Below are positions 7,014 to 16,082 of a stretch of 33,789 bases of DNA, in pieces. How positions within the stretch are numbered: the stretch's first letter is position 1; each line of letters starts with the position of its first letter. A program made the translations under genes and the position numbers. The notes under the pieces are model-generated. The model searched no databases. It saw only the letters and a program-made list of their open reading frames with translations, and was not told where the DNA came from. The DNA is from Lentibacillus kapialis (GTDB lineage: Bacteria > Bacillota > Bacilli > Bacillales > Amphibacillaceae), in the NCBI RefSeq assembly GCF_014646635.1, contig NZ_BMNQ01000039.1, positions 1 through 33,789 on the forward strand, in the 5' to 3' direction.

Positions 7014-10000
7014 ATGAAGGGAATCCATGATTTTTTACAATCGCATGAAGATATATCGTCCGTTATAAATGGGATATCAGACGGGATGAAAGAACAACTG
7101 ATTGCCGGTCTTTCGGGGGCTGCGCGGAGCCTTTTTGCGTCCATTGTCTATGAATCATTTCAAAAGCCGGTTTTACTTGTTACGCATCACCTTGCACAAG
7201 CGCAGCAAATGTATGATGATCTGACAGCATTCACAGGTGAGGAACATGTTCATTTATATCCTGTCAACGAACTGATTGCCTCGGAAATTGCCGTTGCAAG
7301 CCCTGAACTTAAAGCACAGCGCATCGAGGCATTAACTGAATGGTCACACAAACAATCGGGAATCCTGATTGCACCGGCAGCTGCGTTAAAACGGATACTG
7401 CCTCCGACAGATTATTGGGCCCGTTATCAGCTTTACTTTCAAACCGGCAAACAAATTGATCTGGATGCATATCTGTCATCACTCATTGACATGGGATATG
7501 AACGAGCTTCAATGGTTACCGCTCCGGGTGAATTCAGCGTGCGCGGCGGTATCATTGATGTTTATCCTGTTACGGAGACAAATCCTGTACGTATTGAACT
7601 GTTTGATGATGAGATTGATTCGATCCGTTTTTTTGATGCAGAGAGCCAACGCTCTTTGGATAAGCAGACAGCTGTCACAATCGGACCGGCCACGGAAATG
7701 CTGCTGACAGAAGAAGATAGACTGACAGCTGCACAACGTCTTGAGGCAGCATTAGCTGAGTCGCTGAAAAAAGTGAACTCCCAGGAAGCAAAGGAAACAT
7801 TGGCTGAGACGATTGAAAGTGACATCGAACGTTTGAAGAACTTGGAACATTTTCAGGAAATGTACAAATACATCGGTTTCCTTTATAATAATCCGGCTAG
7901 TTTACTAGATTATTTGCCGTCTCATGGATTGCTCATCCTGGATGAAATGAGCAGAATTCAGGAAACCGTAACTAATCTTGATGCGGAAGAGGCTGAATGG
8001 TACAGCAGTCTGCTGGAAGCCAACAAGATGGTTCGAAACAGTCACTTCTCATATGACTGGAATTCAGTGTGGGATAAAATGGCACATCAACGCATTTATA
8101 TGTCTGTATTCCTGCGTCATATTCCGAATACACAGCCGCAAAACATCGTTAATTTATCGACAAGGGCCATGCAGGAGTTTCATGGTCAGATGCACTTATT
8201 GAAAAATGAATTAAAACGTTGGGAGAAAGGTGACTATTCGGTCGTTATTTTGGCACCGAATGACGAGCGGGCTGAAAAGATACAATCCATATTCATGGAT
8301 TATTCAATTGAAGCGAATGTAGCAAACCAGCTTGAGCTGCCTGTACAAAGACCTACGATAACGGTTGGTGAGATCAGCAACGGTATTGAATTCCCGATGC
8401 ACAAACTTGTGCTGATCACCGAAAATGAACTTTTCAAAAAGAAGACCAAACGTCCGCGTAAAAAACAAAAAATTTCCAATGCAGAACGCATTAAAAACTA
8501 TCAGGAATTAAAAGTGGGCGATTATGTTGTTCATGCGCATCATGGGATTGGCAAGTATCTGGGAATCGAAACACTGGAAATGAATGGATTGCACAAGGAT
8601 TTTATGCTTATCAAGTATTCCGGCGATGATAAGTTGTATGTGCCGATTGATCAGATCGATCTGGTCCAGAAATATGTCGCTTCAGAAGGCAAAGAGCCGA
8701 AACTGTATAAACTGGGCGGCAGCGAATGGGCAAAAGTTAAACGAAAAGTACAGTCTAGTGTGGAAGATATTGCGGATGATCTTATCAAACTGTACGCTGA
8801 ACGGGAATCCCGGAAAGGATATGCGTTCAGTGAGGAAACGGAATTACAGAATGAGTTTGAAGCCACATTTCCATATGAGGAAACAGAAGATCAGTTGCGT
8901 TGTATTGCTGAGATTAAAGCCGACATGGAAAAAGAACGCCCCATGGATCGTCTACTTTGCGGCGATGTCGGGTATGGCAAAACCGAGGTGGCCATCCGTG
9001 CTGCATTTAAGGCAGTGGCGGACGGGAAGCAAGTGGCCATTCTTGTTCCGACTACGATTCTGGCCCAACAGCATTTTGAAACGATCCAGGAAAGGTTCCA
9101 GAACCAGGCAGTTGAGATTGGCATGCTGAGCAGATTCCGAACGCGTAAACAGCAAAATGAAACAATCGAAGGGCTTCGTAAGGGAACGATCGATATAGTT
9201 ATTGGGACTCACCGCTTATTATCAAAAGATGTGACCTATCATGACTTAGGTCTTTTAGTGGTGGATGAAGAACAGCGATTTGGTGTTAAGCATAAAGAAA
9301 AAATCAAACGACTGAAATCAAATGTCGATGTGTTGACATTGACTGCAACCCCAATTCCAAGAACATTGCACATGTCGATGCTCGGTGTCAGGGATTTGTC
9401 TGTTATTGAAACCCCGCCTGAAAACCGTTTCCCAATCCAGACATATGTAATGGAGTACAATCCTGTATTTGTAAGGGAGGCTGTTGAACGCGAAATGGCC
9501 CGCGGCGGTCAGGTGTTTTTTCTTCATAATCGGGTGGAAAATATCGATAAAGTAGCAAGAGACCTCGGCATGCTCGTCGGAGATGCACGAATAGCTGTCG
9601 CCCATGGTCAGATGAATGAAACTGAACTTGAGAATGTCGTTTTTGCGTTTCTGGAAGGTGAATATGATGTCCTTGTCAGTACAACCATCATTGAAACGGG
9701 TGTCGATATACCGAATGTCAACACATTAATCGTTAACCAGGCAGACCGTATGGGCCTCAGTCAACTTTATCAATTAAGGGGAAGAGTCGGCCGCTCCAAT
9801 CGTGTGGCTTATGCCTATTTCACTTATCACAAAGATAAAGTGCTAAGTGAAGTGGCAGAAAAGCGCCTTGAGGCGATTAAAGAGTTCACTGAACTTGGAT
9901 CAGGCTTTAAAATTGCTATGCGCGACTTGTCCATTAGAGGTGCAGGTAATCTGCTTGGTTCACAGCAGCACGGATTCATCGACTCTGTCGGGTTTGATAT

Positions 10001-10547
10001 GTATTCACAAATGCTTAAAGATGCCATTGAAGCTCGCAAATCAGGAAAGGAACTCGATGAAATCGAGACACTGGAACCGGAGTTATCATTATCTCTCGAG
10101 GCCTATATACCGGATACGTATATTGACGATGAAAAGCAAAAGATTGATATGTATAAACAGTTTCAATCGATTACATCGTCTGAAGGTATGACAGATCTCC
10201 GCGATGAATTAATCGATCGTTTTGGTGATTACCCGGAAGAAGTAGCAAATCTGTTCGTTGTATCCTCGTTGAAAAGACAGGCAAAATATCAGCGAGTTGA
10301 ATCAATCAGCGAGAAGCCGAAGAAAATTGAAGTGATTGTCAGTCAAAACCGTAGTCAGCAAGTTGACGGTTCAAAATTATTTACGCTGGCCAACCAGTTT
10401 GGGCGGGAAGTTCAACTTGGAACGGCAGGCAATAAGCTGAAGATTATGTATAAATGGCGTCAAGATACACAGCATCAGCGGTATGAAAGACTTGAGAACT
10501 TTATCAACCAGCTTTCTGATGTTGATAGAGAGGAATCTAATGCATAG
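7014..10547 (+). CDS. mfd: transcription-repair coupling factor
   Basis: DNA translocase that removes RNA polymerase stalled at lesions and recruits UvrA. The 1177 residues equal the B. subtilis length. In order: a UvrB-like N-terminal part (about 1-350, with SAPGEFSVRGGIIDVYP-type sequence), the RNA-polymerase interaction domain starting near 500 (VGDYVVHAHHGIGKYLGI), a superfamily 2 helicase with Walker A GDVGYGKTEVA (about 650) and the DEEQ box (about 750), then the TRG motif and QQHGFIDSVGFD (about 975-990), and a C-terminal D7 domain. The ATG at 7014 follows AGGTGGGGG; an upstream in-frame start would add 15 residues absent in relatives. No clear promoter is visible before it. Confidence 0.98.
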   Translation: MKGIHDFLQSHEDISSVINGISDGMKEQLIAGLSGAARSLFASIVYESFQKPVLLVTHHLAQAQQMYDDLTAFTGEEHVHLYPVNELIASEIAVASPELKAQRIEALTEWSHKQSGILIAPAAALKRILPPTDYWARYQLYFQTGKQIDLDAYLSSLIDMGYERASMVTAPGEFSVRGGIIDVYPVTETNPVRIELFDDEIDSIRFFDAESQRSLDKQTAVTIGPATEMLLTEEDRLTAAQRLEAALAESLKKVNSQEAKETLAETIESDIERLKNLEHFQEMYKYIGFLYNNPASLLDYLPSHGLLILDEMSRIQETVTNLDAEEAEWYSSLLEANKMVRNSHFSYDWNSVWDKMAHQRIYMSVFLRHIPNTQPQNIVNLSTRAMQEFHGQMHLLKNELKRWEKGDYSVVILAPNDERAEKIQSIFMDYSIEANVANQLELPVQRPTITVGEISNGIEFPMHKLVLITENELFKKKTKRPRKKQKISNAERIKNYQELKVGDYVVHAHHGIGKYLGIETLEMNGLHKDFMLIKYSGDDKLYVPIDQIDLVQKYVASEGKEPKLYKLGGSEWAKVKRKVQSSVEDIADDLIKLYAERESRKGYAFSEETELQNEFEATFPYEETEDQLRCIAEIKADMEKERPMDRLLCGDVGYGKTEVAIRAAFKAVADGKQVAILVPTTILAQQHFETIQERFQNQAVEIGMLSRFRTRKQQNETIEGLRKGTIDIVIGTHRLLSKDVTYHDLGLLVVDEEQRFGVKHKEKIKRLKSNVDVLTLTATPIPRTLHMSMLGVRDLSVIETPPENRFPIQTYVMEYNPVFVREAVEREMARGGQVFFLHNRVENIDKVARDLGMLVGDARIAVAHGQMNETELENVVFAFLEGEYDVLVSTTIIETGVDIPNVNTLIVNQADRMGLSQLYQLRGRVGRSNRVAYAYFTYHKDKVLSEVAEKRLEAIKEFTELGSGFKIAMRDLSIRGAGNLLGSQQHGFIDSVGFDMYSQMLKDAIEARKSGKELDEIETLEPELSLSLEAYIPDTYIDDEKQKIDMYKQFQSITSSEGMTDLRDELIDRFGDYPEEVANLFVVSSLKRQAKYQRVESISEKPKKIEVIVSQNRSQQVDGSKLFTLANQFGREVQLGTAGNKLKIMYKWRQDTQHQRYERLENFINQLSDVDREESNA

Positions 10548-10589
10548 GAACTGTAAAATAAAAAAAGCATAATCTCGCGTTCACAAGAT

Positions 10590-10618
10590 GTATAGTTCTT
10601 TAAAGATGCTTCATACTA
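10590..10618 (+). promoter_or_regulatory. sigma-G promoter of spoVT
   Basis: GTATA (10590-10594), a 17-bp spacer and CATACTA (10612-10618) match the sigma-G consensus (GHATR; CATnHTA) at every defined position. This agrees with the known forespore expression of spoVT. Confidence 0.8.
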
Positions 10619-10709
10619 AACTCACAACTGGTGTTTTTTTCTCATGAAGGTAACGTTTGAAAACATGTGCACCAGGAACATTCATCATAGAAAGTGAGGG
10701 CTTCCTAAC

Positions 10710-11246
10710 ATGAAGGCAACAGGAATTGTACGCCGTATTGATGATTTAGGAAGGGTAGTCATCCCAAAGGAAATCAGAAGAACGTTGCGTATTCGCGAGG
10801 GAGATCCATTAGAAATATTTGTCGACCGGGAAGGTGAAGTTATTTTAAAGAAGTATTCCCCGATAAGCGAGTTGAGTTCTTTTGCAAACGAGTATGCAGA
10901 AGCATTGTTTGACTCGCTCAATTGTCCGGTTCTCATATGCGATCGTGATGAAGTTATTGCTGTGGCAGGCGAGTCTAAAAAGGAATACTTAAATAAGAGC
11001 ATTGGCGCACAGCCGGACAAGACGATGGAGGATCGCACGATGGACTATGAAACGGAACCTGCGACAGTCGAGCTTATTAAGGGGCAGGAAGAACAGCTTG
11101 ATTCGTATTGCATCAGTCCGATTATTGCCAGTGGCGATCCGATCGGATGCGTCATGTTGTTTTCAAAAGATGGCCAAAAACTGAGTGACGTCGAGAAAAA
11201 ATCGGTCCAAACAGCTTCAAGTTTTTTGGCAAAGCAGATGGAATAA
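10710..11246 (+). CDS. spoVT: stage V sporulation protein T, transcriptional regulator
   Basis: Forespore regulator that tunes sigma-G-dependent genes. The N-terminal AbrB-type swapped-hairpin DNA-binding domain (about 1-50: MKATGIVRRIDDLGRVVIPK, RIREGDPLEIFVD) joins a GAF-like C-terminal domain (about 56-178, with CPVLICDRDEVIAVAGESK). At 178 residues the length matches the family. The ribosome site GTGAGGGC lies upstream, and a sigma-G promoter lies about 90 bp upstream. A terminator follows, so it is a single-gene unit. Confidence 0.98.
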   Translation: MKATGIVRRIDDLGRVVIPKEIRRTLRIREGDPLEIFVDREGEVILKKYSPISELSSFANEYAEALFDSLNCPVLICDRDEVIAVAGESKKEYLNKSIGAQPDKTMEDRTMDYETEPATVELIKGQEEQLDSYCISPIIASGDPIGCVMLFSKDGQKLSDVEKKSVQTASSFLAKQME

Positions 11247-11288
11247 CAATTGACCGCGTTTTCTTAAGTACCATACTCATTCAATCGG

Positions 11289-11328
11289 AAAAAGTGCCAT
11301 TATTTTTTAAAAATGAGGCGCTTTTTTC
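11289..11328 (+). terminator. intrinsic terminator after spoVT
   Basis: The stem AAAAGTGCC / GGCGCTTTT (one G-T pair) encloses an A/T-rich loop and runs into TTTTTTCTT. Confidence 0.75.
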
Positions 11329-11331
11329 TTA

Positions 11332-11340
11332 TGTTATAAT
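11332..11340 (+). promoter_or_regulatory. possible extended -10 promoter for yabM
   Basis: TG-T-TATAAT (11332-11340) has a perfect -10 and the TGn extension but no good -35, because that position lies inside the preceding terminator. It is 32 bp before the yabM start. Confidence 0.5.
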
Positions 11341-11371
11341 ATAAGTCCAAATGTTTTATGGAAAGGCGTTT

Positions 11372-12952
11372 ATGATGGATGAAAATGCGCATAACAAACT
11401 GGTAAAAGGTGCTCTTCTGCTAACATTGGCAGGTTTTCTCAGTAAACTGCTGAGTGCCGGATACCGGGTACCACTCCAGAACCTGACAGGGGATATGGGC
11501 TTTTATATTTATCAGCAAGTATACCCGTTTCTTGCTATTGCTATGATTGTGGCTTTATATGGTTTTCCTTCTGCTATATCAAAAATGGGAGCTGACTTTA
11601 AAGAACAAGGGAAAGGGGTTTCACTAAGATCTTTCTACCTCCCGGTGTTTCTGGTCATGCTGCTGATGATGGGAAGCATTTTTCTGTTTATGTTTTTCAA
11701 TGCAGAGGAAATGGCTGTATGGGCAGGGGACATCGGACTGACAAGAACTTATGAACTGACAGCTTTTACCTTCTTACTGATTCCCTTTTCAGCCGTATTA
11801 CGTGGTGTATTTCAAAACAGACAGTTTATGAAACCAACTGCGTATTCTCAAATAGGTGAACAACTGACGCGTGTTATTTTGATTGTTGCGGCTTCCATAT
11901 GGGTTTATACACATCCGGAAGATTTATACACCATTGGACAGGCTGCTGTTATAGCTTCGATCATAGGTGCTTTGATGGGAATTGCTGTTCTTTTGACTTT
12001 CGTGTGTCGGCACAGATCATCGAAAAAACAGCAATTGGTGATCCCTTGGAAGTATTATGTAAAAACAGTGCTTGTTTTAGGTATCGCTGCAGCATTGAAT
12101 CACATGGTTCTGATTATTATTCAATTCGCCGATACATTCACACTTATTCCAGGGTTACAGGAATTTGGGTTATCCAAACGTGAAGCAAAGGTTGCTAAGG
12201 GCGTATTTGATCGTGGTCAGCCGCTTATTCAGCTCGGAACGGTTCTGGGGTCATCATTTGCACTGGCACTAGTGCCCGCACTATCAGGGAAAAAAATTAA
12301 TAGAAGCAGCCCCTTTGATGATTCTATCCGAAGCGCCTTGCATACCAGTTTTTATTTGGCGGTTGGAGCAACAGTTGGATTGGTGTTGATTTTCCCGGAA
12401 GCAAACGCACTCTTGTTTCAGAATGATGCTGGAACGGGAAGCTTGAGAATATTGGTTGTCGCCATTTTACTAAGTTCTGTCGGCATAACAGCAGCCTCCA
12501 TCTTGCAGGGAATGGGATATATAAAGCGGACAGCAGGGTTTGTGCTGATTGCCTTTTTTTTGAAATGGACGGGCAATCAAGTGTTGGTACCGCTATTCGG
12601 AATAACCGGCAGTGCGGTGGCAACGGTGTTTGGATTAGCTGCTTTTGTTGTCATGATAATCATAGCATTAAAACGAAAGTTACCTGCACTTAATTTGCTA
12701 AACCATTTGAATTGGAGTGCGATTGTTATAGCTTTAACCGGAATGGCTGTTTTTTTAGCCGGGATGGACTATCTATTTGAACCGGTCGCATCCAGAGCCA
12801 GTTTATTATTCTATGTGCTATTCATTTCAACTGCCGGAGCGACCGTCTATCTGGTATTGCTGCTGCGGCTAGGGGTATTTACAAAAAAGGAATTGTCCAT
12901 GTTTCCGTTTGCTGGAGTGTTGACACGAATACATAAAGAGAGGGATCTTTAA
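11372..12952 (+). CDS. yabM: putative polysaccharide/lipid flippase, SpoVB/MurJ-like (YabM)
   Basis: Membrane transporter of the MOP exporter superfamily, polysaccharide biosynthesis branch, related to SpoVB and the lipid II flippases. About 526 residues contain around 14 hydrophobic segments, beginning with GALLLTLAGFLSKLLSAGYRVPLQ, a typical first-helix signature. Its exact substrate is unknown. The start is ATG 11372 or ATG 11375; AAAGG at 11362-11366 serves either. The stop overlaps the first base of yabN (TAATG), so the two are translationally coupled. Confidence 0.85.
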   Translation: MMDENAHNKLVKGALLLTLAGFLSKLLSAGYRVPLQNLTGDMGFYIYQQVYPFLAIAMIVALYGFPSAISKMGADFKEQGKGVSLRSFYLPVFLVMLLMMGSIFLFMFFNAEEMAVWAGDIGLTRTYELTAFTFLLIPFSAVLRGVFQNRQFMKPTAYSQIGEQLTRVILIVAASIWVYTHPEDLYTIGQAAVIASIIGALMGIAVLLTFVCRHRSSKKQQLVIPWKYYVKTVLVLGIAAALNHMVLIIIQFADTFTLIPGLQEFGLSKREAKVAKGVFDRGQPLIQLGTVLGSSFALALVPALSGKKINRSSPFDDSIRSALHTSFYLAVGATVGLVLIFPEANALLFQNDAGTGSLRILVVAILLSSVGITAASILQGMGYIKRTAGFVLIAFFLKWTGNQVLVPLFGITGSAVATVFGLAAFVVMIIIALKRKLPALNLLNHLNWSAIVIALTGMAVFLAGMDYLFEPVASRASLLFYVLFISTAGATVYLVLLLRLGVFTKKELSMFPFAGVLTRIHKERDL

Positions 12953-14403
12953 TGCGTCATACAATTGAAATTATCGGGCTTGGTGCCGGCGACTTGGACC
13001 AATTGACACTCGGTATTTATAAGAAATTAGTAAGTCAGAATACATCGCTATATGTCCGTACGACCGATCACCCGGTGATCACACAATTAGCAGAGGAAGG
13101 CGTTACCTTTACATCTTTTGATCACATTTATGAAAAAACAGATCAGTTTGAAAGTGTGTATCGGCAGATTGCTGATACACTCCTGGAAAAAGCACGAAAC
13201 ACTTCCATCATTTATGCGGTGCCCGGTCACCCAATGCTTGCCGAAAAAACGGTACAGCTATTGTTGGATCAGGGTGATGTGTTGGTTGACATCATCGGCG
13301 GTCACAGTTATCTTGATGCGTTGTTCACGTCACTGAAAATTGATCCGATTGATGGTTTTCAATTTATTGATGGGACTGCATTTGAACGCAGTCAATTGAA
13401 TTATCGCCACCATATTGTGTTCAGTCAAGTGTATGACCGCTTTGTCGCATCAAATATTAAACTGGAACTGCTTGAAGATCTGCCGCCAGATTATCCGGTA
13501 AAAATTGCTGAAGCAGTTGGCACCGGTCAGGAAAAAATAACCGATATTCATTTGGAAGAACTGGATCATGTTATTCCCAACGTGAACAATCTTATGTCCG
13601 TATATGTTCCTGCAGTGCCGGATGGGATGCTCCATCACACATTCATACGTCTGCGCGAAGTTATTGCTGCATTAAGATCCCCTGATGGCTGCCCATGGGA
13701 CCGGGTGCAGACGCATGAAACACTGCGGGAATATGCCATTGAAGAGGCTTTTGAATTAATTGAGGCAATTGATGAACAGGATGACGACGGTATTGTTGAA
13801 GAATTGGGTGACGTGCTGCTGCAGGTGGTGCTCCATAGTCAGATCGGGGAAGATAACGGCTACTTCACCATTGATGATGTCATTCGTTCAATTACGGATA
13901 AGATGATCCATCGGCACCCGCATGTATTTAAAGGTCAATCGGCTGATACCATTGATGACGTTCACAATACGTGGGATGTACTGAAGCAGGAGGAAAAAGG
14001 TAATAAGCGAGCATCGCTGTTGGACGGTATACCAATAGGATTGCCGGGATTAGCCAAGGCATTTAAACTGCAGGAAAAAGCAGCAAAAGTCGGATTTGGC
14101 TGGGATAATCCCCAGGATATATGGAAAAAACTTGAGGAAGAATTAGATGAAGTGAAGGAGACTCTCCACACATACGGTCAGCAGGAATTAGAAAGCGAAC
14201 TTGGCGATGTATTGTTTGTGTTAGCCAATATATCACGGTATTATAAAGTAAATCCGGAAATCGCACTAAATCAGACGAACCGGAAGTTCATGTCCCGTTT
14301 TTCGTATATTGAAAAACAATTGGAAGCAGAAGGGAAAAGCATCAGGGAGACACCCTTGAAAGAACTGAATTATTATTGGAATCAGGCAAAAGGAAAAGAG
14401 TGA
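12952..14403 (+). CDS. yabN: tetrapyrrole methylase-like / MazG nucleotide pyrophosphohydrolase fusion
   Basis: Two-domain protein of 483 residues. The N-terminal part (about 1-220) is a SAM-dependent tetrapyrrole-methylase fold (GLGAGDLDQLTLG, YAVPGHPMLAEKTV); its activity in this family is not established. The C-terminal part is MazG with two repeats: the first has CPWDRVQTHETLREY and the metal-binding pattern EEAFELIEA followed by EELGDVLLQ, the second EELDEVKE followed by ESELGDVLF. MazG domains hydrolyse (d)NTPs to monophosphates. It overlaps yabM at its start and rqcP at its end, indicating a tight operon. Confidence 0.95.
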   Translation: MRHTIEIIGLGAGDLDQLTLGIYKKLVSQNTSLYVRTTDHPVITQLAEEGVTFTSFDHIYEKTDQFESVYRQIADTLLEKARNTSIIYAVPGHPMLAEKTVQLLLDQGDVLVDIIGGHSYLDALFTSLKIDPIDGFQFIDGTAFERSQLNYRHHIVFSQVYDRFVASNIKLELLEDLPPDYPVKIAEAVGTGQEKITDIHLEELDHVIPNVNNLMSVYVPAVPDGMLHHTFIRLREVIAALRSPDGCPWDRVQTHETLREYAIEEAFELIEAIDEQDDDGIVEELGDVLLQVVLHSQIGEDNGYFTIDDVIRSITDKMIHRHPHVFKGQSADTIDDVHNTWDVLKQEEKGNKRASLLDGIPIGLPGLAKAFKLQEKAAKVGFGWDNPQDIWKKLEEELDEVKETLHTYGQQELESELGDVLFVLANISRYYKVNPEIALNQTNRKFMSRFSYIEKQLEAEGKSIRETPLKELNYYWNQAKGKE

Positions 14404-14666
14404 TAGAGTTGCGACTTGATAAATTTTTAAAAGTATCCAGACTGATTAAACGCCGGACATTGGCAAAAGAAATTGCCGGTCAGGGACGCATTACCGTTAA
14501 TGGCAATCCTGCCAAGGCGTCAACGGTTTTGTCGGTCGGTGACGAAATGGTGATCAGATACGGCCAGAAAATAGTAACACTTCAAGTGACGTCATTAAAA
14601 GAAGCTGCGAAAAAAGAAGAAGCTGACAACTTATATAAAGTGGTCAGTGAGGAGGAATTGAATTAG
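14400..14666 (+). CDS. rqcP: S4-domain RNA-binding protein RqcP (YabO)
   Basis: Small S4-domain protein, 88 residues, acting in bacterial ribosome-associated quality control alongside RqcH during alanine tailing of stalled nascent chains, as shown for the B. subtilis protein. The S4 core is LRLDKFLKVSRLIKRRTLAKEIAGQGRI-type sequence at about residues 4-32. The GTG start at 14400 overlaps the yabN stop by four bases (GTGA) and has AAAAGGA 5 nt upstream; a TTG at 14409 would give a protein starting nearer the B. subtilis start. Coupled translation with yabN is likely. Confidence 0.92.
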   Translation: MIELRLDKFLKVSRLIKRRTLAKEIAGQGRITVNGNPAKASTVLSVGDEMVIRYGQKIVTLQVTSLKEAAKKEEADNLYKVVSEEELN

Positions 14667-14673
14667 GGAAGTT

Positions 14674-14700
14674 CTATACTTGTCCTTCTTATCATACAGT
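14674..14700 (+). promoter_or_regulatory. probable sigma-E promoter of yabP-yabQ
   Basis: The -10 CATACAGT (14693-14700) matches the sigma-E consensus CATACAnT fully. The -35 is weak: CTATACT near 14674-14680 retains only the ATA core. yabP and yabQ act in the mother cell, which agrees with sigma-E use. Confidence 0.5.
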
Positions 14701-14725
14701 GGTAGTGATAAGGAGGGTGAAGTGT

Positions 14726-15025
14726 ATGAATTATTATGAACAGCAACCCGTTAATCGGACGGTGCAGGAGCATACTGTAACAGTTAATAACCGAAAAGAT
14801 TTGGAGATAACCGGCGTAAAGGAAGTCGATAGTTTCGACAACGAGGAATTCCTGCTGGAAACGGTCATGGGCTATTTGATTATCCGTGGGCAAAATCTGC
14901 AACTGAAAAACCTTGATGTGAGTGACGGACTTGTCACCATTAAGGGCAAAGTGTACGAGCTTTCCTATGTTGATGAACATCACCAGGAGAAAGCTAAAGG
15001 ATTCTTTAGCAAGCTATTCAAATGA
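14726..15025 (+). CDS. yabP: spore protein YabP
   Basis: Sporulation protein needed for normal spore formation in B. subtilis, with unknown biochemical activity. The 99 residues contain the highly conserved core VDSFDNEEFLLETVMGYLIIRG and end AKGFFSKLFK, very close to the B. subtilis protein. The ATG at 14726 follows AAGGAGGGTGAAG by 8 nt; in-frame GTGs upstream lie within or before that site. It overlaps yabQ by four bases (ATGA), and a sigma-E-like -10 lies just upstream. Confidence 0.95.
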   Translation: MNYYEQQPVNRTVQEHTVTVNNRKDLEITGVKEVDSFDNEEFLLETVMGYLIIRGQNLQLKNLDVSDGLVTIKGKVYELSYVDEHHQEKAKGFFSKLFK

Positions 15026-15621
15026 CGCTCGAAGTCCAGTTTATGACGATGCTTTCTATGATAGCCGGGGGGTTTTATCTGGGAATTGCGTGCGATACCT
15101 TCCGACGTCTGTCTATCAGTTGGAATCGTCGTGTATTTTTAAAATACTTTATGGAAATCAGTTTTTGGCTGACACAGACGCTGCTGTTATACTACGTTTT
15201 ATTCCAAGTGAATAGTGGAGAATTGCGCTTCTATGTGTTTGCAGCTGTTCTGCTGGGTTTTGCCATATACCAGGCTCTAGTTGCTAAAACATATAAGACG
15301 GTTCTTGAGCATTTGATTAGAATCATGACGCAAGTTTATCAATTCGTGGAGAAGATGGTCAGAGTCATTATAATTGCGCCGGTTAAATTTATCTTTCAAT
15401 CGACGCTGACGGTTATTATAGTCACATTAAAAATACTGCTGACGGTGTTACGGTACTCCCTAAACGTTGTTTGGTCCCCGATATTCTGGCTCTTCCGGGC
15501 GATATATAAAATGTTTCCTCAATCAATCCAAAAAAAGTTACACAAAATAGCAGGGTTTTATAGTACAATAGAGAATACAATTAAGAAATGGTTTCATAAT
15601 CTCATCACTAAGAGGAGGTAG
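15022..15621 (+). CDS. yabQ: spore cortex biosynthesis protein YabQ
   Basis: Mother-cell membrane protein required for spore cortex formation in B. subtilis. The 199 residues have several hydrophobic stretches: MTMLSMIAGGFYLGIA near the N-terminus, ISFWLTQTLLLYYVLFQV, FYVFAAVLLGFAIYQALV and a longer one around 115-150. The C-terminus is basic (KKWFHNLITKRR). The start ATG overlaps the yabP stop and the stop is directly adjacent to divIC, so translation is tightly coupled. Confidence 0.9.
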   Translation: MTLEVQFMTMLSMIAGGFYLGIACDTFRRLSISWNRRVFLKYFMEISFWLTQTLLLYYVLFQVNSGELRFYVFAAVLLGFAIYQALVAKTYKTVLEHLIRIMTQVYQFVEKMVRVIIIAPVKFIFQSTLTVIIVTLKILLTVLRYSLNVVWSPIFWLFRAIYKMFPQSIQKKLHKIAGFYSTIENTIKKWFHNLITKRR

Positions 15622-16008
15622 ATGCCTGTGCCTTTAAAGGAAAAAAACGTGACACGACTAGATTCGAATTATATGCAGCAGTATGATGCCTACATAGAAA
15701 GACAGAAACGAAAGAAACAACGTCTTAGGCGCCGCCTGGTTTTATTTTTAATCGTAGTGGTCATCGCTTTTGGCAGTCTGGCTTCTTATCATTTTAATCA
15801 GCGGGCACTTCAAGCGGAGAAAAAAGAGCAGTATGAACAACTCCAGAGCGAGATGACCGCTCTTGAAAAGAAGGAAAATAATCTGAAGGAAGAAATTAAC
15901 TTGCTGAACGATGAGGAATATGTACTGGATATTGCACGGACCAACTACTTTTTCTCAAAAAAAGGCGAATTAATTTTTAATATTCCTGATGAAAAACCCT
16001 CTTATTGA
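15622..16008 (+). CDS. divIC: cell division protein DivIC (FtsB-like septum initiator)
   Basis: Divisome protein that forms a complex with FtsL and DivIB. The 128 residues have a basic cytoplasmic N-terminus (about 1-38), one membrane helix (about 39-57, LVLFLIVVVIAFGSLASYH), then an extracytoplasmic coiled coil (about 65-103, Glu/Lys/Leu rich) and the conserved YVLDIARTNYFFSKKGELIFNI. The ATG at 15622 lies only 3 nt from GAGGAGG; GTG at 15628 has more usual spacing (9 nt) and may be the real start. The stop codon lies inside the -35 of the yabR promoter. Confidence 0.95.
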   Translation: MPVPLKEKNVTRLDSNYMQQYDAYIERQKRKKQRLRRRLVLFLIVVVIAFGSLASYHFNQRALQAEKKEQYEQLQSEMTALEKKENNLKEEINLLNDEEYVLDIARTNYFFSKKGELIFNIPDEKPSY

Positions 16009-16034
16009 CACGCTTTTGCAATACTGGCTATAAT
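16005..16034 (+). promoter_or_regulatory. SigA promoter of yabR with perfect hexamers
   Basis: TTGACA (16005-16010), an 18-bp spacer and TATAAT (16029-16034) lie about 50 bp upstream of yabR. The -35 overlaps the divIC stop codon. Confidence 0.85.
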
Positions 16035-16082
16035 ATATAAGAAGTATATTTTTTTAAAACTTTAAGGAGGAGCACTTTCTTT

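Noticed and set aside
8584-9129. 181-residue plus-strand frame inside mfd
   Set aside because: Out-of-frame shadow of the well-conserved mfd helicase region.
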